Shown in pieces: positions 21,490-35,262 of a stretch of DNA of 64,000 nt (its first letter is position 1; every line of letters starts with the position of its first letter). The translations under genes and the position numbers were made by a program. Below the pieces are notes generated by a model, which worked only from the letters and a program-made list of their open reading frames with translations, had not been told where the DNA came from and searched no databases. Source of the DNA: Urechis unicinctus (lineage: Eukaryota; Annelida; Polychaeta; Xenopneusta; Urechidae); assembly GCA_034190875.2 (NCBI GenBank), contig CM067343.1, positions 31,552,835 through 31,616,834 on the forward strand, in the 5' to 3' direction.

Positions 21490-24170
21490 AGTTGTACATT
21501 ATAATAACCTACTCAAGATAATGCTTTAACGATAACCAAGATACACTGCTGCTCGATAAGCCGTCAAATAAGAAATTAAACTTGGCACAATACGCTCTCA
21601 TCTAAAAGCGGATTTTAGGTGTTGACTGCCACGAAAAGGCTGCTGTAAAGCATATCATTGCGTTGACCCTCACCGTCGGTCTGCAGATATTTACTTGTGC
21701 CATAATCGATACAAGTGTCATGATCGATTCTCAACTACTTTTTTACTGGTAATCATCAAACTCAGTGTCTACAACCATTCCCAAGGTATTTGTTAGTTAC
21801 GATTGCGTGTCTTTTTAACACAAATATGAAGTACTACATTTTCAGACAATTATGTTAACACATAGTGGTTTTATTTTAAAAGCATAGCGCGGCGACGAAA
21901 CGCACCACAATATGTTGTCTAGCACGAATTCTACTTTAGAAAACAAAAATGATTAATGCATCAAGGATCAGACATCGACTGTTTATACGATATACATATC
22001 CGGACACTTTCAAACGTGGATGGTTTTACAGTGATACAAATGTGAAGTATGGACTTGTCGGTGTTGGTAGTTGTTAACTTGCACATATCTTTATATATAC
22101 TATGTCATTCTGTGACTTTGCCTCTCCCATCACCCAACAAAAGAACGCTAAGTTCAGTTTATTGCGTGAGATAAAACTTAACCAGTCGCGAACCAATTGT
22201 TTTATGCACCTCTGTATTAGGATAATTATGAGCATGTACAATCGTTATAAGCTCAAGTAAAACAGTAGAAATGCAAACTTGCCGTCAGCAGTTATATTCA
22301 GATGTATTTAAAATATCAATCAGCTGTTATTCATTTTGGTCTTTCGGCTTCAACATTTATTCGGGGCGAGACAATGACATCGAATTAAATGTTGAACAGT
22401 TCATTTGAGTTCAACCGGATTCTTGAAATAGGTTCGATACTTCATTTTTATTTTTCGATGCCATTTATTCAATATCTATTAACATTTACTCAAATATTGA
22501 TGCGATAACTATTATGCACTGCCTCAAAAACGGCCGTCCTTTTCTAGCTCTTCAAAATACTTCGAAGAAAATGGTCCGTTATCTGAGGGTCACACTAAGA
22601 TAGGGTCACTTGAGAGAGGTAATAAGCATCAACATACACACTTCTGAAAACCAACGTGGACGAGCGCCATATAAGAGTAACTTAGTTTATTCCGCCTTGA
22701 ATAATGCAAGCAGTCTCTTTATTTTGGCTGGCCAAGTAGATAACACCATCCAGTAACATTTTGGGACAGTGGCCAGCAAATTATTACTATTTGCATCTGA
22801 ATACAGCCAGCAATGGCAGTTACCTAATGCATCCCATGCGCAATTAGAGAAACATGCCTCAGTAGACTCTAGTATGATTATAAACACCCAGCTTTTATCA
22901 CATATCGAGGAGACGATAGACTGTTGTTAAATGCCGTATGACGGCAATTACATTGACCCTTCTTGGGGTCAATACAGAAATAAAACTAAGTACTGATGTA
23001 GTAGCGATTTGCATTACAAATGCGGTAAATTGACCATGCCTATGTACATTTGCAAAAGTCATTCAATCATTATCAGTAACGCGATATAAATATCACATGA
23101 CAAACCTGGGTATTATGTCCAATTTGCTCCCAAACAAACACGATACGTTCAATATTGCTTTTCCTATTGAAATTGAATCTTGCTGTGTTGTGATGATTGC
23201 TGACCCTGCCATAGCACGACAAATATAGATGTTACGCGATATGAACTTATCCGAAATCCAGTCTGATTCGTATAGCTATTTTAACTCGTTGAAATATGTC
23301 CAACCATTTTCTAAAGCTCTTTTATTGGGTTGGTGAATTGTTATTCACGTTCGATGAACCTACCACACATCTCTACCCTCTTGTGACAATGGCCAGCCAT
23401 GTAGAGTACTCATCCAATGCCCGTTTTAATGCAAGCAGGCACTAGTACCCATTTGCCTCTTAATGCAATGACATGGGTCCATGTTGGTATCAATATCTGC
23501 ATGCTCTATGTAACAGTAGACAAGCAGCTTTGAGTAATAGGAGATATTGAACAACATAAGTATGTTTCCGCAGAATAGCAATAATTCCCTACACGTGTTC
23601 CTCTTGATGTGGTAAATGCCCACGCCCGAAGTATCGTTTCGGGGTTTTTTAGAGCGAGTACCTTTACCGATGCATGTGCTTACGTCGGCTGGTACTTATA
23701 TAGCTAAATCTCTTCGATCCCCACCCGCTCTCCATATCATCATCCACCACCCACTACACACACAGACTCTGCTGATTCATGTACGGTTATAGGCTTGCCT
23801 GACGATTTTTCATTAAGTACCGACAAGCGCTGACTTAATAAATAGGTCCTACTAATTTACCTTCAATTGCTGTTTGACGGCTATCAGCCATATGTTTAAC
23901 CAAGTACATTTATTTCTTACTTCATTAGAACTGGTTTACATTGTGACAATGTAACTGTTTTAAAACCTTGTCAGGTTTCTACGAATCACGGCAATTTATC
24001 TTTGTATGTCATTACATGATTGAGCTAAACATATTTTCCCGTTCAAATTACTAAAACAGTTGCCGATGCCTATGTAGTGCAACAAGGTATCAATATAGAT
24101 TCATGAATCGTCTATCACACGGTTTAATGGGTCCGACAGATATGGAAGCATGCTGAGCGATTGTTTGAAA

Positions 24171-25210
24171 TGTGTGTCGGTTCCATGACATAATCTCCCA
24201 CACGATCGAACAAATAAACTATTAACTTTAATCAATTGATTGCAATTACCCAATTACGTTGCAGATATTTTATATATATGCTACTAAAGCCAAACATTAT
24301 CCAATTAGACTGAGGTTTCATGAATTGAACGGAACCATGTGGTTTGATATTTAATGAAGGCAGCTACTAGTGCATGATCTGAAAACTGATCAAAGCTAAA
24401 ATGTGACGCTAGCATGACTCGCAAGTACAAATGCACCGCTAACGACAAATGTAAGTTTTACTAACTGTTGCTACATAGTAAGCCATCTGTCTGAACACGA
24501 CATAAACGAAAAAATTGTCAAGTGTGACATAGATAGATAACGTTCATGAGTCAAAGCCGAATGGCAACTCTCCATTTCGTCGGTGGCCCTTGCGGAGCTG
24601 CGTGTTTTCATATGGCCTTAGTTGCTGTCATTATCTATCGAGGACTTAATTTACTTACTGATAGCTCAAGAATGAAACAAACCACCCTTGCGAAAAATGC
24701 CATAAATTATCTTGTCAAATAGATAATGGTGAAGTCCCACCAAAGCACAGTAGTATTTACTCATATTACTTCATGCTAGGCAGTGCTGGCTGTGCACATG
24801 GCAGACATTGATCCCTAGAGTCACATAAGAACCAAATAGCCGGCCCGATCTATTATCACGAATGGCATAATTAACATATCAATTCCCATTTTCCCGTCTC
24901 TGGCACTCTATAACGAGCCAATTTATCAACACATGCCGGAACGTCCGATTTCCATTCATTGGTCATTTTGATTTGTGATGGGCCCAGCGATGGTGATAAC
25001 CACACAGACCTAGGAGCGGTGACTGGCTAGATTTCCCTATCAATTATCATATGCGCTGAAATATGTATTTGTAGTACACAAAAACTGAGATATGATGAAC
25101 TATGCACCTTAGACCAATCATGCTCAGATTGCAAGAAAATAGTAAAAAAAATATTACAGATTGTGAACGCTGATTAACATTTGATGTGCGATAGTGCTTT
25201 ATATTGAAAA
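24171..25210 (+). repeat. Block H, copy I
   Basis: Matches copy II 35761-36820 and copy III 48801-49850. Landmarks are 24185-24205 with 35768-35790, and 24545-24650 with 36175-36285 and 49225-49320. It lacks the roughly 230-bp stretch present in copies II and III (35930-36155, 49020-49210). No gene seen. Confidence 0.85.
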
Positions 25211-26025
25211 CGTCTGTATTACACATCTTTTGGATTTACCTGTATGGTTGTCACATACACCGCATGACATCATATAGCACAACAAACACATGTTTGCTTG
25301 AAATCATGCATACATCCTGTTTGCAAGCAAAGTGTTAATTGTCAAGACGGCAGTCACATATTCGCTGTTAAGGATTTGCTTATTATACAGCCATTTCTGA
25401 GAAAATGTCGGAATCTAGCTCCTAAAATGATAGATAAGGCAGATGTAGAAGCAGTCGTAATTCAAGCAAATAAGCCAACCGCGCATGTCGCTTCGGGACC
25501 ACCACAAAAAATGCATTCATCCGTTTGTTCAGATGTTATTTAGCCTCAGCCATACACACCTTGCTAAAACTGAACGATTGCGCAAATAGTATGGTCTGCA
25601 TAGACAATTGAAGTCTATCTTGGATGCTTACACAAATAAACCGTGCTAAGTGGACAATGTTTGAAACAACAACACACTGTAACAGCTAACACTACACAGC
25701 TGTCATATTCCGGCTTCGAGCTTGAATTATCATGCTGACAAAATCTGTGGCTAAGACGGAAATCAGATGGGCGATGAGTCCCTTTTCGTTCAGCATTTTG
25801 TTTGTTTTCATATTAATTTAAAAGGTTGCAGACTTGCATTAATCATACAGACGGAATTATCCTGACTGAGCGCGATAATGATTTAAAAACAATATTTGTG
25901 ATGATATAGGCTGACGTCGAAACAATGATGCAAGCTTCCCTCCCCACAAACATTCAAGCGTGCCATTATCGCGCAAAAGCCGACATTCATCAATATAACA
26001 TGATTGCACTGCAGTGAAGCTCAGC
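25211..26025 (+). other. Stretch without counterpart in copies II and III
   Basis: Copy II carries a different 1.36-kb sequence at this site and copy III has a long (AT)n tract. An 81-codon plus frame at 25298-25543 has no recognisable motif. I see nothing else in it. Confidence 0.6.
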
Positions 26026-27060
26026 TACCGTATAATATATAAAAGGGATGTGTTTTCGTAAACGCTGATAGAAAATTCATAAGTAATATCATCTGATATA
26101 AAACACAAAAGTAAATTGTACAGCAATAACATACTTCATAAAGGACAGATCGACAACAGCTGGTCCTGCGTACCTCTTATCTTAACACGCGCAAAAATAA
26201 AATACAGCGTATAATTAAAAGGGATAAACGAATAATCTATGAATATGCTCCCAGTTCGTCCATTACGTAGACTGGCAAGAGATACGCTTCGTGTAATATA
26301 ATCGTCCTTTTCACACAAGCTGGTAATGCTGTTTTCCCACGGGAAGCACGCAACCAGCAATCAGGATGGTTAATCTGCCCCTAGTCACGATGGTCATTTA
26401 CTCGCCAAGGTCAGTCATAAATAGATAATGTTGCTGTTAGCCATGATGGACATGGTTTAATTGGTTGAAAGCGTTGATTTAACTAGTGTGCTTCTCTTTT
26501 GTGTTGCTACTCGTTACAATAAATAACGTATGCTTGTGTTACTTGGATACAGCCATGCAAGTATTAACCCAGCATTAAGGAGACATTCTTGTTGTGTAGC
26601 GTAACTATGCGTTAACATGCGCGGATAGTAAGTAACAAGCAAACATGCACAATGGCAATGGTCTATATCTCACACAAACATCTAAATGCATACTATTTTG
26701 CCTTATAATAGGTGCTGGAGGACGGATATTTTTCATTGGTACAATATGTGTGCTGATGCCCCAAATAGCTATATATGACAAATAGCCTTTTAAACACCAG
26801 CGCAGTGAGGTATACGGAAATCTGAATAATTAGATTAAGTGTGTTACTTTTATTGCCGTTGCTTTTCAAAGAAAGTTGGTATCCGTGTGCATTATGCTTT
26901 ATGCAAAGCACACATGTGTATAATTCTATTATGTCCTTAATGGAATGTCTTGAGAGATTAAAGATAACAGATAATGCATTATGAGAATTACGCAGTGACA
27001 TTGCTGTAGTATTCCCCGAACGAAATGGTATCAATATATATATTGATAACGTGCCAAAAT
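26026..27060 (+). repeat. Block I, copy I
   Basis: Matches copy II 38181-38960, strongest at 26028-26180 and 26860-27030. Absent from copy III. A 113-codon minus frame (27034-26693) shares only its first part with a 98-codon frame in copy II, so it is probably not coding. Confidence 0.85.
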
Positions 27061-28700
27061 ATCAGAAAAAACAAATATACAGATGACGAAATTCACTACA
27101 AAATGCGCATCGGGAATCACAACAAGATGTATTTGTTCCCTGGATCACACGTCAAACTATGGTTGTGTGCCTCGTAAGAAGTGATGAAGAAAATAGTATA
27201 TATTACAATGTCGCAACAAAAAGACTGTGCCGGTAAATAGTGGAAAAGATCGATAGGTTTAGCTGTTTGGCATTATGTATGGGGATAGAGCTATAACTGC
27301 TTGAAGGAAGCCTTTAATTTCTTTTAATAACTAATGTGTGTCTTTGTCTTGTAAACACTTTTAATAACTAACGTGTAGTTGTCGAACAAATGGGTTATTT
27401 ATAGCAATAGGACACATGCTACTCGTGGGAAATTAGCATAACAGGTTTCACTAGCGAGTTAATTTGCCAGTTGTTCATAAGCTATGCTATAATAGTCAGG
27501 TTTTAACGGAATAATATATTATGCTGCTCATGTTAACGTTGACACTGATATTCGCTCTGCTGGCCCATTATGCAATATAATTGCGCAGTCATGATTCCTG
27601 CGGAAGCACTATTTATTCATCATGCTCAATTATATGCATATAACGTCGCGCTTGGTCCATATGTGTCCGAACATATAGCATCAAATTTAAGCAGTCATTA
27701 GGAACTATTTTGTTATTAATATTATTTTGTTATATGCCAGTTTATTGATGTTCACTTTGCCCTCTCGAACTTATTTGCAGCTATCATTCGTATCATTCAC
27801 GCACAATTGCAAATATCACGACCTTGATCTGCACAAAGCGCAAACACTGCGAGTGATATTTGGTGTTGCTTATGGGTATTGTGCGCAAGACTGACTCGAG
27901 ATAAGTGAATGCGTACAGCTCCGATTAATTTACTAGTAAACGCCACTGGTCATAACAAAAACACGCAAACACACATACATTGAAATATAAACTTATTTCT
28001 ATACCCTCATTCATTTCACTATTCAACGCCCATCCGTGGTCATAACAAAAACACGCCAACATTGAAAACTTATACATACAATTGAATATGTATCTGCAAA
28101 TACTTAAAGCATTAATATTTCTATCGCCTTTATTATACTTCTGCTCATTCAAGATTTAAACACTATTCATAATTAGGAGAAGATGTCGTTCTTGTGATAT
28201 GTCAGCAATACATTTGTCAAGATGAGTTACGGTTTCATGGCAACGTTTGCGCTAAGAACCCATGTTCCAAACGATATTGTATGCTTATATCCTTGATTCT
28301 AACTTATTGCATGCACAACGAATACATTAGCGGAATGTATCGAATCATTATTTTTAAAAAACATGCCAAATACATACTATTAAAGCATTTAACATAATGC
28401 AAACCAAAACACGAGATCTATACCGCCTTTATTATACTTCTGTCAAATATTAATGATCATGTAAGTGGACGTATATTGTTAAACTGGACTAAGGTGATAT
28501 CGAACATAATAATTAGGAGAAGATGTCCAGTTTGTACTTTCTGTGTGATATGTCAGCAATACATTTATGGTTCAAGATGAATTACAGGATGGCTCTAACG
28601 CAACCATTAGTTTGCGACACTGATGACGATTCATTGAATATGAAAGTCATTGTAATGAATCACGCCGGCGTTCTCCACTTCATGGTCACTCTTTCGGCCA
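27061..28700 (+). repeat. Block J, copy I, with internal duplication
   Basis: From about 27655 it matches copy III 50040-50760; 27061-27655 has no partner in the window. Two internal direct repeats are visible. About 20 bp is shared at 27947 and 28040. A longer pair, 28115-28245 versus 28420-28600, shares 'ttaggagaagatgtc' and 'gatatgtcagcaatacattt', and copy III has only one version. The last 80 bp (28620-28700) resembles 51590-51660. Confidence 0.75.
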
Positions 28701-30005
28701 ATTGTGCGAGAATATCACAATGTCAAGCTGATTTTTGTGCTTTGTATGAATCACCGAAGCTATGAACCGATGATAGGTCTTGTGTGTATTGCATGGTGTA
28801 TAACCAATCACAACTTATCACGATATGCCTCTTTTAAATTGCTTACAGATAGCTCAAAACCAATGCCAGGTTTTAAGAATGTATATATGCTGTTACAATG
28901 GCAGAAAATTAGCTACAAAGGCGATTAACTGACGTTATCATACCTCAATCGGCTTGTTTTTCGAGTGGGCCGCGTGTTGTGGAATTACATGTGATGCATT
29001 TTAAAACTACTACTGGCGGCTTAATATGTAGATGGTGCTCATAGTCTGTATAGCACAATTTCCTTCAATAATCATGAGTATAATTGAAAGCAGTACAAAC
29101 TTGGCAAGAGCTGTAATACGCGTAGCAATTTCTTTTATTCAAATAAAGGAGAGACATTGAAGTTGTGATCACTGGTATTTGCGGATGCTATCTATTCAAA
29201 CCAATGACAAACCTCCAGTTTTGTATCGACATGTTGTAAATATTGTATAAATCAATTCATAATAATACAAAATTTGCGCAATACTTTCCTATGATGACAA
29301 ATCATCAAAATTCACTTTCTACGCCACCACACGTCGAATACTGTGCTATCAAAACCGCCAGATTAACATACTGGAACATATACAAGAACATTGATAGTAT
29401 TTGCCTTCCCTTAAAAATGACACTGAACATATACGAATGAGAAAGCCAACAGCTGCATAACACGTCGGAAATAGGTCAACTGTGGGACAGTTGTATAGCA
29501 TTATAAAAGCGTCAGCCCCTAAACATTTCACAATCTAGCTCTACCCAGGCGGCTATCTATCGTTGCTCGTGCATCATAACGCTATGGTTATACACGAGGG
29601 TTCCATTTCGGATGTTATCTACTTTTGTTTTGCTATATTCTCTCTCCCTGACTCTCTGGCGCATTCGATGGCATGGTTAAACGAAACGACATTTGTTCCA
29701 ATTTCTGCTTCTGGTTACGCAATATTGTTGTTTGCTTTTCGACCCCCAGTAATCAAGATAACGTTTTTAGGCTCTTCGCAGTCTTTGGAACGTAATGGAC
29801 AATGTAAAAAAACACTCCCCAGGGGGAGTCAGAAAGTAGCTGCACAGAAAACTGGTGTACTGGAGGGAGCGGTGGGAGAAGGGTTTAAGGGATGGAGATG
29901 GTTGGATGTGGTTGTGATCCGAACTTTGAAAACTCGCAGGTGCCCTCTCGGAAATGAGAGATATATTTAGAAGCATACCGTGTCTGAAATGAATCAGCAA
30001 TCATA
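28701..30005 (+). repeat. Block P, copy II
   Basis: Partner of 6095-7290. A 135-codon plus frame (29563-29970) overlaps the region shared with copy I, but the copy I frame differs at many residues and is open over only part of it. A small self-complementary motif (actccccagggggagt, 29814-29829) is largely kept in copy I. No gene called. Confidence 0.8.
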
Positions 30006-31959
30006 ACAACAGGGAGAGGTGCGGTGTATATCGTGACTCGAGCTTCATATAAATGTAAGTTAATTGCGTATGTAATAGGTATCGCTATAAATCATCCGCG
30101 ACAGCGTCACGTATTGGTGTAATTTAATGTCCGGAATGGTCCCGGTGATAATCAGCCAATTATGTTGATTGGAGTATGGTAGTAATATACAGTTAGGCTG
30201 TCTTCGTGGAGCGAACTGTGAACATATATCAAGCAAAACCACTCTAATGTACTCTGCACGTGTCGTGCTTAGGCAGTGAGGTTGAACAGGCTGATGCACA
30301 AAGGCACGTCAATGATCTGCGATGGTTAATTGTACTCTATTTGGATAACGTTTAGCTCTGTAAGGCGTTTTTATGATGTTATATTTGTATCTATTCCCTC
30401 AAGCACCGCCATGTTCCTTATGTATTGTTAGTTCTGCACGTTAGACAATTCCCTGCAGAGGAGCAAATATATAGTTTGAATAACCTTCGGTATATTTGGC
30501 TTTTACAATAAACCAACTGAATAGTTCTCGGATTTCAGAATCATACAAATTTACAATAAAGTCAATTGAGTCATTTATTTATCAATAATTCAATATCTTT
30601 TTGCTTCAGCAGTATCAACAGACTCTTCTTTATGCATGTACTGCTCTTTTTTATGACTTATCTAAAGACGTGAAATAACCACACATCATCCACAGCGGGA
30701 TGTAAAGTCCAAACACTCAGTATGCAAAACACTGGCACGTCACAAAGAGGCTGATACATGTACCCTCCAGAAACTTACCAGATAAATGTTTGTAAGTATT
30801 AACTGCTTCCGAGCATCACTGCTAATTAATATGATCCGTTTAATTAATGTTTATGTTAGTAAAGCTTGCAACCATAAAAGTGACCGCGCAATTTGAATGA
30901 AAGTAACATGAAGCATCACCATTTTATTTAACATTTGGGAATATGTGTTCACTGTATGGAACGCCCGGAGCAGAATGGGGTAGACATTCCATTTATTACA
31001 ATTATCTGTAGGGAGCGAGATTATGCATCAAATACAACAAATCGTATGCCAAAGCAGAGGATACTTGCTTGGTCAAAGTTTCTGGTAAGCTGATGCATTG
31101 ATAGCGCATTGGCAATTGGCATCGGCATATATGCATATAATTATCGGTTAGACCATGCGTCGTAATTTGTGATGTTTTTCATGTTTTCTATTGTAGTATT
31201 CGATCGCATACAACACTCGACTGCGGTGCATTATCAACACAGTGAAGCACATTTTGCTCCTTTGTGGGGCCTTGGCAGAACCTGCTGTGAGATAAGCCAA
31301 CAAATTTGGTTGACAATAGATTGTTAGCGATGGAAGTGTTAAAACGAACATGGCTTGAGCACCGAAACTTCGCCGCTTGTTTGAACGGGGAACTGCATAT
31401 CGACGAATCCTGCATATAACCAGCATACACCACAATAAAGATAGCAACGCCTGGGTAATTGCTTAATATTACACAGAGGCTCGATCTATAGTACATATGA
31501 TGGTGCAATGCAATGCGAGTAATCCGGCTTGAACCCAAAATAGTTTTTAGATTGAAGGTTTAACATTGTTTTGGGGAAAACTACGTTCACGGAAAACATC
31601 CATAACTGCGTCTTTGGGTGTGGCAAGAGCTATTGAGAATCTATGCATGCTTGGTCTCTGCAACTAGGGCAACTTTAGGGTAGGATAATTGCTGCACTTT
31701 TTTGCTATTTTATGTCCGCCGGCAGCTGGATTGGTACCTGGCGTATTGGCTTAAGCATGAACTTTAGCTAGTAAGCCAAAGCGTGTATGGTTATGAAAAT
31801 ATTCACACTCGAGGGCAGAGGTCCACTCCGTATGCGGTCCAATATCGACCTGCTTTTGAAATTACAATATATCTATAATAATAAACACAAATACTCAAAA
31901 TCATAGATGACCTCGATTTAGCAGGCAAGTGTTATAAATGTATGTGTAGGGATTAACGT
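30006..31959 (+). repeat. Block C, copy II, with a 0.7-kb copy-specific insert
   Basis: 30006-31155 and 31836-31959 match copy III 40991-42080. Between them about 680 bp (31156-31835) is absent from copy III, where the flanks meet at about 41965. A 116-codon minus frame in the insert (31538-31188) shows no recognised motif. Diagnostic sites around 30195-30440 group this copy with III. Confidence 0.8.
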
Positions 31960-34035
31960 TATGAATGCTTTTTTAAAGAACTATTTGCTGTAGAAGATCT
32001 TTTGTATTAGCATCCGGAAGGTCACTGACAATGGAAATTTCAAATTTGCTTCAAATATTTGCGTTCTGTATGACTATGCTCAAGGTACAATCGTATAGCA
32101 GAGTTCATTATGTCTTCTTATTACTTCATATTTTCAGGTCCAACAGTATCACTAACAGTTCCATGGATTATGTTGCCCGCACAAAAATGTTAGGCTTTCG
32201 TAACTGAAAGCTAGTATGGACGCGGATGTTATCGAAAAGATTCCCTGTATCAGCGGTCATCATCAACTCAAACTGCTGGTGCAGGTTCATATTCGGATGC
32301 TGTATATGATATTGGGTGGTTTTATTGGAGGTTCGGTTCATCGTTACACGATATATCGACACCTTGAGGCAAAAACCTCAAAACTAGTTCAATTGTAGAT
32401 TTGATAGCTCTACGTTTAAAGGCTAGATTTCAAACACACTAATGATATTGTGAGAAGCATTCGTCAGTGCGGAGAACGAAATGTGCAGATAGTTTAACTT
32501 GTAAGATAACTGACATAAAGAGAGTCAATAATCGTCTGCGAAACTCGCGATTCAGGAATTCAAACAATGAATATATCCAACGTGACCTATCTCTGACTTC
32601 CAAAGCTTTGTCAAACGTTGGTAATGTCGATTCCATGCATATGTTTTTTCTGACAATTGATGAACGAAAGCAAAGAAGATTCACGTCAAAACCCAATGTT
32701 ATTCACTTCGCCGGTTTCAAATAGGAAACGTAAGGACCGGGAGAGGGCGTTAGATCATGCAATTCATCAAACGGGTCATATAGAACGAAAACAAGTTTCG
32801 ACATATATAAAATGTCTTTCAATCAAGCATATGTATATAGTTCTGTAGTACATTGTTGCATAACTTTCCAGCAGGGTTAGTTTATTATAAGCCCACCAGG
32901 GCAATTTGGTCTTTTGACTTATTTCCCATGGGATCTATCAATAAACCAAATTATTGGCTATCTAGCCATAACATTTACTGGTCAAGGATGCAACGAGATT
33001 GCAGCTGTCGTTATTAGCTACCACATGTAATTGTGGTGGTAGATTTATGTTATTAATTATCCTATAAAGACGCCGCAATACATGACCCTATAACGAAGGA
33101 ATCCGGGGTGAAGGGTTACGGTTGTCTCAGGCAACGTTAGGTGAATACCAGTGTATTATGGTCAGATCTCGGCGTCCAATTTTAGGGACATCTTGCATTG
33201 GTATTCCCCTAAAATGAAGCTCTTTGTTACATTGCCGCACATGTGGTTGGCGCATTCTTCACACGAATTGTCTAAAAAATGACTCACTCGAGTTTGGCAC
33301 ACCAAATAAGTAATTTTTCAAACTGAATGTAGTGAAAATTACATTTGGTTGATGATTTTGCTTCGAAGATTTGAAAAATTACTTATTGTAATATAACTAG
33401 AGATCACTGAAAATATGCAACGACCATAATGAGTTTGCAATTACATATAATTGGTGACTAGATATTCGAACCTTGCAGAAGAGTTGCATACAACGATTTA
33501 TGGTCCATATAAAATATTTCATCACACACAACCGCTGTAATTGTAATTTCAATGTAAAGGCACCCCCACCTACCATTTTTCCCCTGGCATCAGTTATTCC
33601 CCCGTGGGCGTAAGATTCATGAGGTATAATTTGGGTAGGTTAGAGTGCCAGTGATGCATCCAATTAAATGCCTCACTCAGGGTGTGCAGCACGTTTGTCA
33701 ATTTCATAGAAGGCACAAAAGATACCATAAATGGCATCGGTAGCTTAAATTCAGCAATGGCCGAATCGGTATTCAGGTCACGTATTTCGAACGCTGAATT
33801 TGTTTCTATATGAACCTCTTACATATCATGTGGACGCACTCCAGAACATGATGCTTTTGTGAGACTTCAAGCGTATGTAAGATTATTCAAGGCTAATATC
33901 CTTGGCGGCGGTCGTCAAAACTGGGCTGAATAATCATATTCTTTGCGTTCAAAATGGCGGTGTACCAAGCTTTTCAGCATCGGAGGCGCCAATATTATTG
34001 TTATACTTATCGATTTTTGTGATACTACAGTGTCA
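31960..34035 (+). repeat. Block D, copy II
   Basis: Full-length paralogue of the duplicated unit in copy I, with many point changes and small gaps. Minus-strand frames at 32362-32168 and in copy III (42468-42109) share a roughly 40-residue stretch but differ in their ends. Codon-level differences look unconstrained. No gene called. Confidence 0.85.
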
Positions 34036-35262
34036 GAAGTAGCGAGAGTTTATTCGTTTATTGGTTAGAGTGTGCATCGCGTGTGCTTCAGTTTTTTTTA
34101 TATTTCTTACAACGCAGGAACACTTACATGCTGTCTGATGGTTGTGCAATACTTATCGTTAAGGCTGTGCGGGATTCCGTTGTATTTGCCTAACACCCGA
34201 GTAACCTTGTTATGGCCTTGCGCTAGGTTACACGTAGGCGCATATATATATATGCTGTATTCCTCGAAAGGAGTCTAATACACCAATCGTATAGACCCCA
34301 ATGTTGCTACCATCAGCAGCAATATATGGATGTTTAATGGTACATTAACTTAGACACCTGAGCTACAGGAACGTCTGGCTATTTCGGGAAATGTGGCTAT
34401 TTTAAGTCGGCGATAGTCAACCAAGGCATGGACACTGACTTTGTAAAAGAGCAATGTTCCGTAGGGACAAATCAGTGTCAATGATAACGCAAGTATATTC
34501 ACATTACAAGTAGGCGCGTGTACATGTTGCTCATTCATATCGATCGCATCATGCCGTATTTCCACGGAGTGCTCAGGAAGGCGAGTTCATTACTGGTCAT
34601 ATTAACAGTGGGACTGAATAACACAAGTCTCTGTTTGTACATACTGCATTGTACAATATTGTAGAAATGAACATAACAATCAACCGCTTGTAATTCTTTT
34701 GTTCTCCACCTAATATATATATAGCTTAAATCACTCACGCTTGGCCAACTTGATACTTGATTTGCCAACAGTTATGATGCAGTGTTATCTGATTATATTA
34801 CAATGGGACTAACGCAATGTCATGTAATACATAATTCCAACGGTCCTCAAAATTGACCACACACAACAAACGTACCAACGGCTCTACAAACTTATGCAGT
34901 CATGCAATCGTCATTTACACCGGATCCACGCGAACAATACCATGTATTGTTCGCGTGGATCCGCTGTAAATGACGATTGCATGACTGCATCATCGCCCAA
35001 AACAAACAAGTTCAGCATCGTTTACAAAATTCCAGTGAGTTTATTAATACTCTAGACGATAATTCACCGCGCTCCGTCCCACTTCAGCTCAATGGCGTTA
35101 TTATCGATGTTCATTAGATGGACAACCCTGGCGTCGTCATTTACTTGCCTTTGTTGAGCATCAATAATCAATGTGTTCACGTATAGTAATGATTGTGTTT
35201 AACAATAAAACAGTTCTTCGGGCTGAATCAGTACTCACCCTGTACTCCTGGACTATTTTCAG
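34036..35262 (+). repeat. Block E, copy II
   Basis: Paralogue of 12513-14235. Sites at 34427-34500, 34602-34620 and 34697-34745 pair it with copy IV. It lacks the 3' quarter of the block and carries the long palindrome at 34894-34990. At about 35262 it passes into sequence that in copy III lies next to block H (48820), so block F and most of G are missing. Confidence 0.85.
34894..34990. repeat. 97-bp near-perfect palindrome in copy II
   Basis: Two 47-nt arms (34894-34940 and 34944-34990) with a 3-nt loop and a single C-C mismatch (34920 opposite 34964). The right arm is the conserved block E sequence found in all copies. The left arm exists only here and replaces about 70 bp of ordinary block E sequence seen in copies I, III and IV. 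A transcript would form an almost perfect hairpin. Confidence 0.97.

Larger units (their letters stand above)
18681..24170 (+). other. Segment X, 5.5 kb found only in copy I
   Basis: In copy II the sequence equivalent to 18670 (35750) joins directly to the equivalent of 24175 (35765). This stretch was therefore inserted in copy I or deleted from copy II. Copy III has a different junction here. It contains many short frames on both strands, a TA microsatellite and one weak gene-like relic (20868-20665). No terminal inverted repeats or target duplication recognised at its ends. Confidence 0.75.

Noticed and set aside
22610-22920. Plus-strand frame with one internal TAA that reads protein-like, opposite a 66-codon minus frame
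   Set aside because: No motif, no splice sites that bypass the stop, and no paralogue to test. Frame lengths are within chance.
29563-29970. 135-codon plus frame in block P
   Set aside because: The copy I counterpart is open over only part of the length and differs at about a third of residues. No domain recognised.
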